This document shows positions 29,001 through 42,100 of a DNA stretch of 64,000 bases, piece by piece. The stretch comes from Rhinopithecus roxellana (Eukaryota; Chordata; Mammalia; Primates; Cercopithecidae), in assembly GCF_007565055.1 (NCBI RefSeq), contig NC_044566.1:94162797-94226796 (forward strand), given 5' to 3'. How positions within the stretch are numbered: position 1 is the stretch's first letter; each line of letters begins with the position of its first letter. A program made the position numbers and the translations under genes. The notes beneath the pieces were generated by a model that was given only the letters and a program-made list of their open reading frames with translations, had not been told where the DNA came from and did no database searches.

Positions 29001-32000
29001 TGTTGGGGTGGTAATAGTCTAAGATAAATAACTTGCAAGGTATCTAACTTGAAAGTTTCTCGCACCAGTTGTTGCTTAGCTGATGGCAGCATTGCTCCAC
29101 TCTGCCTGTGGCCTCACATGGTCCTCTTCCTTTGTGTCTCTGTCTAAATTCCCTTCTTAGAACACTAGTGATAAAGGATCAGGGCCGAGCCTAGTGATCT
29201 CATCTTAACTGACTGCATTGGCAGAGACCCTGTTTCCAAATAGGTCCCATTTATAGGTACAAAGGGTTAGGACTTCACCATGCTTTTGGAGGACATGATT
29301 CAACCCATAACAGTGAGGCAAAGAGGGAGCAAGGAATGTGTGCAACATCACAGGGCTGGCAGCTTCCCCAAGTCAGTCTTGCCTGAGGGTCTGTGCTCTT
29401 AACCTCTGTGCTGTTTTGCTGCTACATCCTAAAGAGCTCACTTCTGAGCCTTTGAAACTGATTTTCTTTGCTAGGGAGATGGGTCTTAGAACTTTTCTGG
29501 GGAAATTCTGGGAAGGTGAAAGAGCTGAGGGCGCTAGAAGATGTGAAATGAAAAAAATAGCTGAGAGCCAAATGCTAACTATTCTATGCCAAAGATATCC
29601 TTGTTTTGTTTGTTTGTTTGTTTTTTGTGCCTATCAAAATAACAATCTTATCAGTTTGTCTAGAATTCAAGAATGGTGGTTTAGCTTTCTTTAACCTCAT
29701 TTTACCTTTTTCTTATCTCTCTTCAGTAGTAGGAATAGAAAAGATATGAGTCATAGAAACAGGCTCTGTAAGTTCTAAAAACATAGCGATGTATTCCTAA
29801 TCAGAATCTAATCACGTCCCCATCAGCAGGTGACTTCAGCCTTCACAGCGATGTGAAATCCCTTGTCACGAGGCTCAAAAAGATAGAAAGGATTCTCAAG
29901 GTCTCTTTCAGTTATGTGATCATACAGTTTTCGACTGTCTTGATGTTTGCCCTGTTTGGAGCTTTAATGAGAAGTGCAACCTCAGTTTTGCTAGCATTAA
30001 GTTAATTCTTACCTGGACAGATGTTAGCCTGTTCAGCAAAGCAGAGTGCATACCCACTGGGTTGATTTGGAATGAACCTTTTCCAGTTCACGTAGGGAAT
30101 TGGAGAACGGGGAGAGGAGGATGCTGGTGAAGGATGAGGCCTGCTGGGTTAGCCTTCCAGGGTTCCTGAACCATACAGGTGCCCCAAATTCCCAGTCACT
30201 ATCTGACAGTTTTATGACCTGGTAAGGACACAGGTCTTGGCCAGAGAGTGCCCCCTGGATCCCTGTGAATCTGTTCTTCATGAAAGACTAAATGAAAGAA
30301 TAGTACCTTATTTTTGCTTTTACATCATAGAAGTTCTTGAATTTACAAACATAATACATGTTCATTTTAAAAATTTTGAGAAAAATAGAAGAATAAAAGG
30401 AAGAAAAAAGGCTTACTACAAGTTTTACCCTTCATGGTGAACTTTTGGGGATTTTTTTTTTTTTTTTTTTGAGACGGAGTCTCGCTCTGTCCCTCAGGCT
30501 GGAGTGCAGTAGCGCGATTTTGGCTCACTCCTGCCTCAGCCTCCCGAGTAGCTGGGACTGCAGACGCCCACCACCACGCCTGGCTAATTTTTGTATTTTT
30601 AGTAGTGACGGGGTTTCACCATATTGGCCAGGCTGGTCTCAAACTGCTGACCTTGTGATCTGCCCGCTTCGGCCTCCCAAAGTGCTGGGATTACAGGCGT
30701 GAACCACTGCCCCCAGCCTAGAGGGGAAGAGGTTTTTTTTGTTTTTTTTTTTTTTTTGAGACAGAGTTTCACTCTTGTTGCCCAGGCTGGAGTGCAATGG
30801 CCCGATCTCGGCTCACCGCAACCTCCGCCTCCCAGGTTCAAGCAATTCTCCTGCCTCCCTGGTAGCTGGTATTATAGGTATGAGCCACCACGCCTAGCTA
30901 ATTTTGTATTTTTAGTAGAGATGGGGTTTCTCCATGTTGGTCAGGCTGGTCTCGAACTCCCAACCTCAGGTGATCCACCCGCCTGGGCCTCCCAAAGTGC
31001 TGAGATTACAGGCATGAGCCACCGTGCCCGGTTGGGAACATTTTTTTTACATTTTATTTCTTTACATTTTATTTTAGTTTATCTTACGTAGCTATGATCA
31101 TACCAAATATGTGATATTTCCCTGCATAACTCAAGTATTTTCTGAAAGTGTGACATACACATTTTTATAGACATCATGTTTAATCTATAAGTATTATAAT
31201 AGTCCATTGAGATAGACCATAGATTGTTTAACTCTTCCCCCATTTTTTGACTTTTTTCTTTTTCTGAGATGGAGTCTTGCTCTGTCGCCAGGCTGGAGTG
31301 CAGTGGCACTATCTTGGCTCACTGCAACCTCTGCCTCCCGGGTTCAAGCAATTCTCCTGACTCAGCCTCCCAAGTAGCTGGGACTACAAGCATCTCCCAC
31401 CACACCCGGCTAATTTTTTTTTTTTTTTTTGTATTTTTTTGTATTTTTTGTATTTTGTATTTTAGTAGAGATGAGGTTTCACCATGTTGCCTAGGTCTCA
31501 AACTTCTGACTTCAGGCAATCCACCTGCCTCAGCCTCCCAAAGTGCTAGATTACAGGTGTGAGCCACCACACCTGGCCATTTTTTGACTTTTAATATGTT
31601 TCTGATTTTTCAGAATTATGCCTATAAGCCACAGTTAGAATCTTTAAAAAATCTTCTCTATTGGTAGTGGGTAATAGATTATCATACATACTATATTATC
31701 ATATAGTAGTTATTGTCATTTTTTGAGTTTCAAGAAAATTTCATTCTTACTAATGTTTTCAAAACCCAGTCACCTTTAGTTGGATAGATTTCAATATTTT
31801 CTTTCACTTAACTACTATGCAACTCTTAATAACCAATAGGTAGGTCTGTGTGGACTTAGGAAGGTGAATACACTACATTATTAAGGAAGAAAAATATATC
31901 TGTGTGACTATTTTTTTTGAAAGAAAATATCATATATTTCTTTTGTATGTAAATGAAAGAAATGGATAATCAAGTAGTTGTCTAGATGGAACGACAGGCA

Positions 32001-35000
32001 TAAAAATAGCTATTTAGGATATATGCCAAATAATCATGGTTATCTCTGAGGGATGGGTTGATGGGTGATATTTCACCTTCCACTTTATAGCATTCTGTCA
32101 TTTTTATATGAACTTTTTAAAAAAAAAACACTAACACTTTTATATTCAGACGAAACAAAGAATGAAGTTTTTTATATTGATGGAGGTTGGAGCCCTGTCT
32201 CAGAAGTTACTTCCTAGGCTGATTAGCCTGACACTTCCCCACAGTGGCGGCTCCTCAGGGGCAGCCCCTGCTCATGGTCCTGTCTTCAGTGGAGGCTGGG
32301 GAGTGGGGCTTCACATGGCCACGAATCTGAAAGTGATCGGAGCAGAAAGCCCATGGCCCGGCAGCAAAGAACACAGGGAAAACCAATGTGGCTTCTCTTC
32401 TGCACACCATTTCTTCATGCGTGTGCTCAGCGGGAGGGCATTGGTGTGAAGAGTGTGCTCCAGGTGGCCAGTTAGAGACCCAGAAACTTGAAAACAGGGA
32501 TCCAATGCTGACAGCATAGAAGACGCGGCGGGATAAGTGAGGCCACTCTCCTCAATCAGTATCCAAGGAAACGTTGGTGCCCACTCCCCGCATTCTTCAC
32601 AACAGAATTAGGGGAATTGGAGGATTCCTTTTTCATTTTTAAAGAAACTTTGCATTGCTATTTTTCTTTCCTCTTTATTTTTTACAGGAAATAATCTCAT
32701 GTCAGTGGCCTGGGCACCAGCTTGGATCCAAAACTATTGTTTCTACCCTCATGATCGTCTCAAAATGTTATTTAATAATGCATGAGAAAAATTTCTTCAC
32801 CCTGTCTCAGTCTTTACAAAACAGCTGCCAAAGCTCATAAGCCACTTTTCTTTTTCCCTTGCAATAATTACCCGGGGATATGTTCCAAGATTTAGTAAGA
32901 AAGCAATTCTGTCAGATAGATGATACTGCTGACATTTTATAAGAAGAGAGACTTAGTATTTTCGATTTGATTTGTTTATGGTGGTATCTCCTGGATGAGG
33001 ATGGTATCTTATATTTTCTAACTTCTGCAGGAAATGTGAAGGCATGAAGGCAAAGTATAAAAATAGGATGTTTTCTTTAAAATGTAGACCTTTTCAATGG
33101 TAGTACGTTGGATAGTTTAGGTAATAATACTCCTAAGGTTTTGCATACGCAACTTAATGTATCTATGTTTATTTGTACACTCATTTTCTTTGCATCCAAG
33201 TTTTACAGCTTTACCCCTATTTTGCTGTGGTTACACTGCACTCAAGCCAAGTAGGGCTGCTTGACTTTCTCTAAACTCACTGTGGACTTCCCTCTGCCAT
33301 GCTTTTCTCTCTCTCCAAATTGTGTCCCCTTCTTGCCTCTTCAAGCAGCACATAAATCACAAACATACACAGCATACACACCTCCCCTTTTCCTTTGTCT
33401 CTCTGAGGGAACTCTACTCATCTTTCAAAGCCCAGTCTGTAGCTCACTTCCATGCTGGGAGACCTGGAGGCAGTTACTTGGCTTCTCTGCCTGAGCCTCC
33501 TCCTCTTTCTAAGGGTGGATAATAATGGCCCCTGCCCCCTAAAACCATGGTGGGGAATAAATGCAAAAGGCATTAAGGTGATTTCTTCCACCATGAATAC
33601 TGATACCATCTCTTATTCCCTCTCGTTAGATCTAGATACTCTGCCTTCTGGTAGTGGTTCGTACATACTCTGTGAAAGTAATTGCCCTCATATGCCGTTA
33701 AGTAGCTTACAGTATCTAATGGACTTTTGGCTTCTTGAGGAGAGAAATCATATTTGTTTGCATTCCTCCATGGTCCTGAGTACATACATTGCAGTATATC
33801 CTAACCACTTGATAAATGCTTATTGAATTTTCTTCATAGACATAAATTCAGTGATTTTTATTTAAACAAAAATATCTCAAATTTCTTTCAATCATATATA
33901 GTTTTTTGTTTTTTTTTTAAGTGACACCAAAGCTTTTAGGGAATATTTCCTTCCACAAAACACAGTTAGAAGATTAAACTCACCACCAACAGCAGTCCAA
34001 ACACACCTGTATTGCCAGCTAATCATTTTAATGAGCCAATACAGGAAGTCAGGAAGGGAGGACCAGGCTGCAGAAACACTTAGATAAGGACCCTAAATCT
34101 GCGGGCATGGGAGGACTGCTAGTTGGTGATACCATTCTCCTTTCCTCTGTGGGAATTGTTGAGTCAGCAGGAATGGACGGGCAGTGGGAAGGGAAAATTT
34201 TCCTAAGAGAGAGTTTGAGCCTCACTTCTATGTTCACACACAGACAGGAGCCGTTCCCAGAGGCCAGGCATCCTGCAAGTGTCTGTATTGCATGCTTATT
34301 TAATTCGTGTAATTTTAAGATGAGTTTTCATGTTGAAGTATTATTTTATAAATTTTGCAAAGAATATAGGTACTCTTTAGCAAAACAAAGCAAAAAGACC
34401 AAAACTATTCTCAGTCATGAAATAATTCACTTTGTGTAACACGCACACACCACCGCTTTGGAAATGCATAAAAAGGCAGTAAAATCTTTATTGCCTGTGT
34501 TTGATGTCTAATAAACCAGATTCAACAAAAACCATAAACTTTTGAAATGGGTTTAAGATTGGGTTTTTGAAAACTTAAAGCTGCCAAAAAAAAAAAAAAA
34601 AAAAAACTTTTAAAAGTACATGTGCTACATAATATGGAACTAAACTCAGAAATGTGCTTGGAAACACATGGAAAGAATGCCTTTACAGAAGCAGCAACTA
34701 GAAGTAAAATCTCTCAGCAGAGGGAGGAAATTAGAGTAAGAAATAACTATAGTTAGGCACAGAAGTATACAATACATTATAGGAAGATTTCCAGTAAAGA
34801 CTGTTTAATTAAAATATGTTGCTTAGAAACATATTTTAATTGTATTCAATCTCTCTCAAAAATTTATATGTGGAGGATGTTGGAGTGATCTTAAAAATGG
34901 TGACGAAGGTGCCTGTTCATTCATAGTTGGAAATAATTAGGAGGGGTGAAATCCGTTACCCTTGCATACTTACTTACATTTAAAATATAATTTGTAATAA

Positions 35001-38000
35001 ACAGAATATTTCTAACTCGAAGCAGATACAACTTCATAGGTGTCTCTAAAATTTGGGGAGTGCAGGGTCTTGTGATGTGTTGTGGTGTTGAATTGCTCCA
35101 GTGAAGAGGTGAGCAAGACACTGTATGTCAAGAAAATCGATACCGTCATAAAACCCCTGGTCTGAAGGTTGACACCCCTGAAGAGCTCTGTGTGAAGCTG
35201 AAAGAGGCTCCCACAAGATATCATCATAGGAGAGTGCCCAGAGCTTGGGAGACGGTCAGTGGAAAGCTCTCAGGAAATGACTGACCCTTGAGGGAAGGCT
35301 GCTGCCCCTCCTCCCACCAGAAGAAAAGGATCTTGTGTGTGTGAAGCAGCTCACACCGCAGGCACAGGGGCAAACTGCAGGGGAGTGCTCGGCTGTACCC
35401 GGAGAGCTCTTGGCCAGAAATCTTTTCAACAGAAGGCAGATCGTGTGAAAAATTGACTTACCTTCCTGACCATTACCTCTTTCAGGAACTGTTCGTTTAA
35501 ACTCAGGTGTAAACAGAAGACAAGTGGAAATGAGAGGGAGGGACCCTGGGAGAAAGAGATTTAACAACTTAGAGCTGGTGATGGGCCACGATGGATCTTC
35601 TCAACATCGTGTCTAGTCTTAAGGATGCAGGAATTTAGAAATTTTAGGGAAGTCCTAATTCAGGTGAAAAATATTCCAAGTTGTACTGAGGAATGATGCG
35701 TGAGGCTGCTTAGTAGACAACAGTCATGTCCAAGGAATTTGCAAAATAGGAGGTAGAAACTTGTCAAAAATGGGAACAAAACCAAATGCCGAATCTGCCA
35801 GTCCCTGTGCTTTGGTGAACCTTGACAACGTTCTAAAGGAAATCTGAAACAGGTGGCTTAGGAAGGACGGTGAGGCAGCATTCTGTTTCCTAGGACTCAG
35901 TCACGTTGTGTTGAACTATCATCCTAACCGCATTTCTTCTCTCTTTGTAACTGCGCTGCTAAGCTGGTGTAGTAGAGGAGTGCAAAGGCTTCAGCAGAAT
36001 GTATTTACCACGTGTGGGTGCCGTAGTAGCCTGTGAACGAGTCAGAGAAGCACTGCACATGTGAGTGGGCAGTTGTTCAACTGCTGGAAAAACCAGATGC
36101 TAGGAAGGGTGATTAATGAGCTAGTATCAGTCTGGAAACAGGCCTCCAGAGACTTGAGAAGGAGCCTGTTCTTGGCAATATTCTGTGCAATATCTTTATC
36201 AATGATTTTTATGAGACTATAAAATCCTGATTAAATATTTTTGTGGCATAAAGCTATTAGGAATATCTAATGCAGTAGATGTTAGAATCTGGATCTAGGA
36301 GGACTTTGATGAACTAGAAATAGCTCAAACATAATACGATGAAATTTCGGCAAGACAAAAATTAAATTCTCTTCTGAGGTCCAAAAATATAATTATATAA
36401 ATAAAGGACAAAGAAATAAGCATGTGAAAAAAGATGTAGGGATTTTAGGTGACTAAATTTCCAGTGAGTCACTAGAATTGGTATGGCTACCTAAAAATAA
36501 TAGCTTTGGGGCTATGTTAGTAGACAGGTATATTGTAAAAAACCAGACAGGCGCTGTGCACCGAGCTGTGCACCCACACTGGCCAGATTTATGCAGTTCC
36601 AGGCACCGTAATATAAATGGCAGGTTCTTCTGGGAGAGAATGACATTGGGGCAAGGTACATAAGTGTGAGAATAGAGGGCTTCAGAATGTGTGGTATAGG
36701 TGGCGGAAAGACAGAGGAACATCACTAAACCCCTTGGTGAGTAGAAGTTTCAGGGAGGTGAATTTCACCATGCTATGAGGAAGAGCAGACGAGTGTCAAA
36801 ACCGCGGGGTCAGAAGTCTCATTGTCACTAGGAAGGGTGAGGCAGTAGCAGCACTTGTCAGGAGTGTCACAGGGGATTCCTGTATTGGATTGAGTACGAA
36901 CAAATGTTAATACAACAATTTCAGTGAGCTTTGACTCTGTACGTACCCAGCATTTTGCTGGACGCTGGAGCCTAAGATGATTTCTAGTTCCTAATGGTGG
37001 TGATTGTATTTTTTTTTTTTTTTTTTTTTTTTGAGACGGAGTCTCGCTCTGTCTCCCGGGCTGGAGTGCAGTGGCCGGATCTCAGCTCACTGCAAGCTCC
37101 GCCTCCCAGGTTCATGCCATTCTCCTGCCTCAGCCTCCCAAGTAGCTGGGACTACAGGCGCCCGCGACCTCGCCCGGCTAGTTTTTTGTATTTTTTTAGT
37201 AGAGACGGGGTTTCACCGTGTTAGCCAGGATGGTTAGTCCTGTTGTAGTCTTTTATCCCTCACCCAATTGTAGTCTTTTATCCCTCACCCCACTCCCACC
37301 CTTTTCCCCAGGTCGCCACAGTTCATTGTATCATTCTGATGCCTTTGCATCCTCATAGCTTAGCTCCCCCAAATGGTGATGATTCTAAATGAGCCAAATA
37401 TTTGTGGTGAGGCTGGAGTGGTTCAGGAACACTTGAGCTATAACTGTTTTGCTGATATTCTTTATCTAGACCTGTACTGTACAGTGCGCAGCCACTAGCC
37501 ATGTGTGGCTGTCCTGTGAAATACAGGATGTCTGAATTGAGATGTGCTTCAAGTATAAAACCAGTAATACACATCTGGTTTTAAAGACTTAGAGTGCACA
37601 TTTTTTATACTGATTAAATACTGAAATGGTAATATTTTGGACCTATTTGGTTGAATAAAGTATATTATTAAAATTAATGTTATTAGTTCCTGTTTGCCGT
37701 TTTGCATGAGGCTACTAGAATGTTTAAAATTGTCTTTATGGCTTGGTTTATGTTTCTCTTGGAAGTGCTGCTCTAGAGTGTTGGTTTTAGAGTTAGCTTA
37801 CCAATGTTTGATTTTTCTCTTCTTTTGTTTGCAGACCTGAGAAGATGGCTAAGCTCCCAGTGATTTTAGGCAATCTAGACATTACAATCGATAATGTTTC
37901 CTCAGACTTCCCTAGTAAGTGTCAGTTCTACATAATAGACAGAATTTTTGTTAGTTTAGTTTTTACTTCAGTTTGAATTATTTTGAATATTTTTTCAGAT

Positions 38001-39074
38001 TATGTTAATTCATCATACATTCCCACAAAACAATTTGAAACCTGCAGTAAAACTCCCATCACGTTTGAAGTGGAGGAATTTGTGCCCTGCATACCAAAAC
38101 ACACTCAGCCTTACACTATCTACACCAATCACCTTTACGTTTATCCTAAGTACTTGAAATACGACAGTCAGAAGTCTTTTGCCAAGGTGAGTGTGAAAGT
38201 AGGGGTTTCGTTCTTGATGTCAAACCCTCCCTTTAGATTCAGCTTCCCATGTTCTTTTATAAATATTTACATAGTCTGACTTTCTGGGTTTTTTTCTTAT
38301 TCTGTTTTGTTTAACTATTGCTGCAGGCTAGAAATATTGCGATTTGCATTGAATTCAAAGATTCAGATGAGGAAGACTCTCAGCCCCTTAAGGTTTGTTT
38401 TTTTGTTTTTTTTTTTTAAATATATGTTCACCTACATATTCTGATTTTTCCATTTTCAAAATGCACTTTCATTATACCATACAACTAAAACAATTTAGCA
38501 CATTTTAATTGACACAAATCAAAAATAGATAATTTTACAATGTATAAACATATATGCTGAATCTTAAAGAATATGGAATATTTAGGTTCTTGCTCCTAAT
38601 TGACTGTTTTTTTATTCTCTTTAAGGATGAAAGTTTCTTATACATACTCAATTCAGCAAACACTTACTGTCCACCTACTATGAGCCAAGTGCTCATAATT
38701 CGTCGGAGCTACGAATTATATGAATAATGTTGATAATAGAAATAATAACTGATCAACAATCGATCTTTATTAAATGTTTGCTACAGTATAGTAATAATCA
38801 CAGCAGTAGATTATAGGTAACGTTTATTGAAAGCTGTTTGTACTTCAGGCACTGCTCTAGTGTGTGTTTAACTCTTGGTTCTCATAACAGTCTTTTGATG
38901 AATTAAGTATTATTATTCATATTTTTCAGGTGAGGGGAGTAGTGCAGAATTTATTGCCTAGGGTAAAACATTAGTGGAACCAAGATTCAAACCCAGGCAA
39001 TCTGCCTCCATAACCCAAATTGTTTTACTGTGACTATGTGAAAGTGACTTCCTAAGAGGAGAAGGAGACAAAGA

Positions 39075-39159
<85 letters not shown>

Positions 39160-42100
39160 AAATATAGTTTCTGTCCTCAAGAAATTCAGTCTAGTGGGAA
39201 AAACAGCCATGGAGAAAAAGATCTTGGTACACAGATGGTACGAAATGGAGTTTTGGACAAAACTGAAAATTAATACAGAAAAATGCTGAGGGGACACATG
39301 GAAGGAGTTGACAATTTCTTGAAGAATGCTTGAGCGTTTTCTTGATGCACACAGAAGCAAAGGTTATTTGGACGGAAGAATTGCATAAGAAAAGGCATGG
39401 AAATGTGAAAGGGAACAGTGAGCAAGGCGTCATCCAGGGCTGTGACCTGGAAGGGCAGGACGGGGAGCAGGCAGGTGGGCTTTGAAGCAAGCTGGAAGGT
39501 GGGCAGGACCCAGCAGTCCGGGGTTCCCAGGCCTGGGGTCTGTCAGAAGTGGTGATGTTAAGTCTATACGGTAGGAATGCCTCCTCCTTTACAATATAGC
39601 TGAGTTTAATTTCTTACTCAATTGAACCCTGATGTTTCCCTTTGGTAACTCTTATTTTAGTGCATTTATGGCAGACCTGGCGGGCCAGTGTTCACAAGAA
39701 GCGCCTTTGCTGCAGTTTTACACCATCACCAAAACCCAGAATTTTATGATGAGGTAAGTGATGTATTCAAGGGAAAACCCAATTTGACCAGTTTTTAAGG
39801 GAAACTTTAATGTATTTGCCTGGTAAAGCCAAATTCAAGAGAAGCTGCATATTACCCTGAAATTACAGAGATAGAACTGCATGTTGAAGTATTTCTTTTA
39901 TATATTTTTTTCTGATTGTAAAAGTAACATTTTTGTTATTAAAAAAATAGAAACTTGGAAAATGCAGATAATACGGAAAAGAAAAAGTCATAATCCCACT
40001 ATCACTACCACAATAAATATTCTGGTTTATTTCCTTTCAAATTCATACTTTAGTTACATTTGTTGGACCTGAGAATCTTTCTTTCTTATCATTGGATTTG
40101 TTTACATAAAATTGTAATGTAATTCATTGAAACCACTGTATGCATGCTACTTTGGAATGTTCTATCCTGGTTCTTCATAATGCCTTGGCTGTGGTAACTT
40201 AGCGTAGTAGTTACTATCGTGTGTTTTCCAGTTCTTTCTAGAAATACCATCACCTCTCTTCCTGTTTCTGAGTGGTGAATTCAGGATTCATTTCTTGCTT
40301 GGCACAATTTATAGTCTCAGTATCTTTGAGTGCAAATGTTAATATCCGCTCGGAGAACAAGTGCACGTTTGTGCGTTGGGTAACACATAGTGTCTCTGCT
40401 TCCACTGAGAATTTCTGTGTTTTTAGAATATTCGGTTGTTATTTTGTCTTCCTTGCAGATTAAAATAGAGTTGCCCACTCAGCTGCATGAAAAGCACCAC
40501 CTGTTGCTCACATTCTTCCATGTCAGCTGTGACAACTCAAGTAAAGGAAGCACGAAGAAGAGGGATGTCGTTGAAACCCAAGGTTGGGGGGGGGGGTTCA
40601 CCATTCCTTTGATTTTAAATAATTGAAACATTAGGTTCTTAAATTGTATTAGCATTCTGAATTTCCATGTGTTTGCAAAGGGATCTTTAGATGAATTTTG
40701 TAGGTAACGGATATGTAGCATGTCTGGGGAGCATATGTAATTTTTTTTTTTTTTTTTTAATTTTTGAGCTCAAGCTGTCCTCCCACCTCAGCCTCCTGAA
40801 TAGCTGGGACTACAGGCATGCACCACCGCCCCCTGGCTAATTTTTGTATTTTTTTGTAGAGACGGGATTTCGCCATGTTGCCCAGGCTGGTCTCGAACTC
40901 GTGAGCTCAAGCAATCTGCCCACCTCTGCCTCCCAAAGTGCTGGGATTACAGGTGTGAGCCACCATGCCCAGCCTGCATATGTACATTTTTATAAAAGAA
41001 GATTGTAGAGTTCTAACTCCAAAGAGGCCTAAGTACATTGTAGACAATGTTCTGCAGAGATTACATTTAGGGCCTTTTAAATTTCTTACTCTAATTGATA
41101 TGAAAAGTTCTTAAAAATCAGAGAGTTTTACATTGGCTTTCTTTCATAAGTTTTCATACACTCACAGTATTTTGTTGTTGTCATTGTTCTGTTTTCAACA
41201 GTTGGCTACTCCTGGCTTCCTCTACTGAAAGACGGAAGGGTGGTGACGAGTGAGCAGCACATCCCAGTCTCGGCGAACCTTCCTTCAGGCTACCTTGGCT
41301 ACCAGGAGCTTGGAATGGGCAGGGTATGTCACATTTTAGGATCGGTTCATCCCAGGTTCTTCAGAAAACATTAAAGAATAACTACAACAACAATAACACA
41401 CAAAAAGCACACAGTATTTTTGTTCTTCCACCATTTTGATTTTAGTTATTCATTTTCAAGTAAACTTTGGCCAATTGAAGACAGTGCTGTTGGCAGCTAC
41501 CACAATGTCAGAATTACAGTTTGGGCATTTTGTAAGCCCTGAACTAGTGGTGTCTCAGCAGAGAAATAGAGACTTGGAGATTTGGGATAAGGTCTGTCTC
41601 TGCCAACTGGCCATGCTCAAATAAAGATGAGTTCTTAGGGTCATGCAAACTATTAGGAATTTTCCTCCAGCTTAAAGTAAGTCAAATTCGCCAAATCTCT
41701 CACCCACGTGGTTGCGCATTCTGAAACCTTTCTGATTCGTGAAAGCCTAATTTTCCCCAGATTTCTTCAATTGCTTTGTTGGCTTTGCATTCTTTTTAGC
41801 CATCTTAAATTTTATAGACTGCAGCTTTATAACATGCTTAAATAAAGCCTGTTCTTTTTATGTTTGTCTGCATTTAAGTAATGCCAAATTTGAGTTCATA
41901 TTATAGACAAATAGTTAAATTTTCCCAAAGAAGAATAACTTGTATAATTGAGCATGAGAGAAAAACTGAGGTTTCAAAAGTTGAAGTTAGTGTGAGCAGA
42001 CGATTGACCCTTTGCCCATGCCAGGCCTGCATATTGTGCTGTTTGCTTTATCTGGCACCTTTTACTGTCTCCTTCAGAATCCTGAGCTCAAGTTGGGTTC

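Noticed and set aside
35256..35567. Antisense open frame with a consensus-like antisense donor
   Set aside because: A single donor-like site without acceptor, start context or protein similarity is expected by chance in a 9 kb intron.
39052..39360. Ile-Tyr / Val-Cys repeat open frame, minus strand
   Set aside because: Translation of the AT/AC compound microsatellite.
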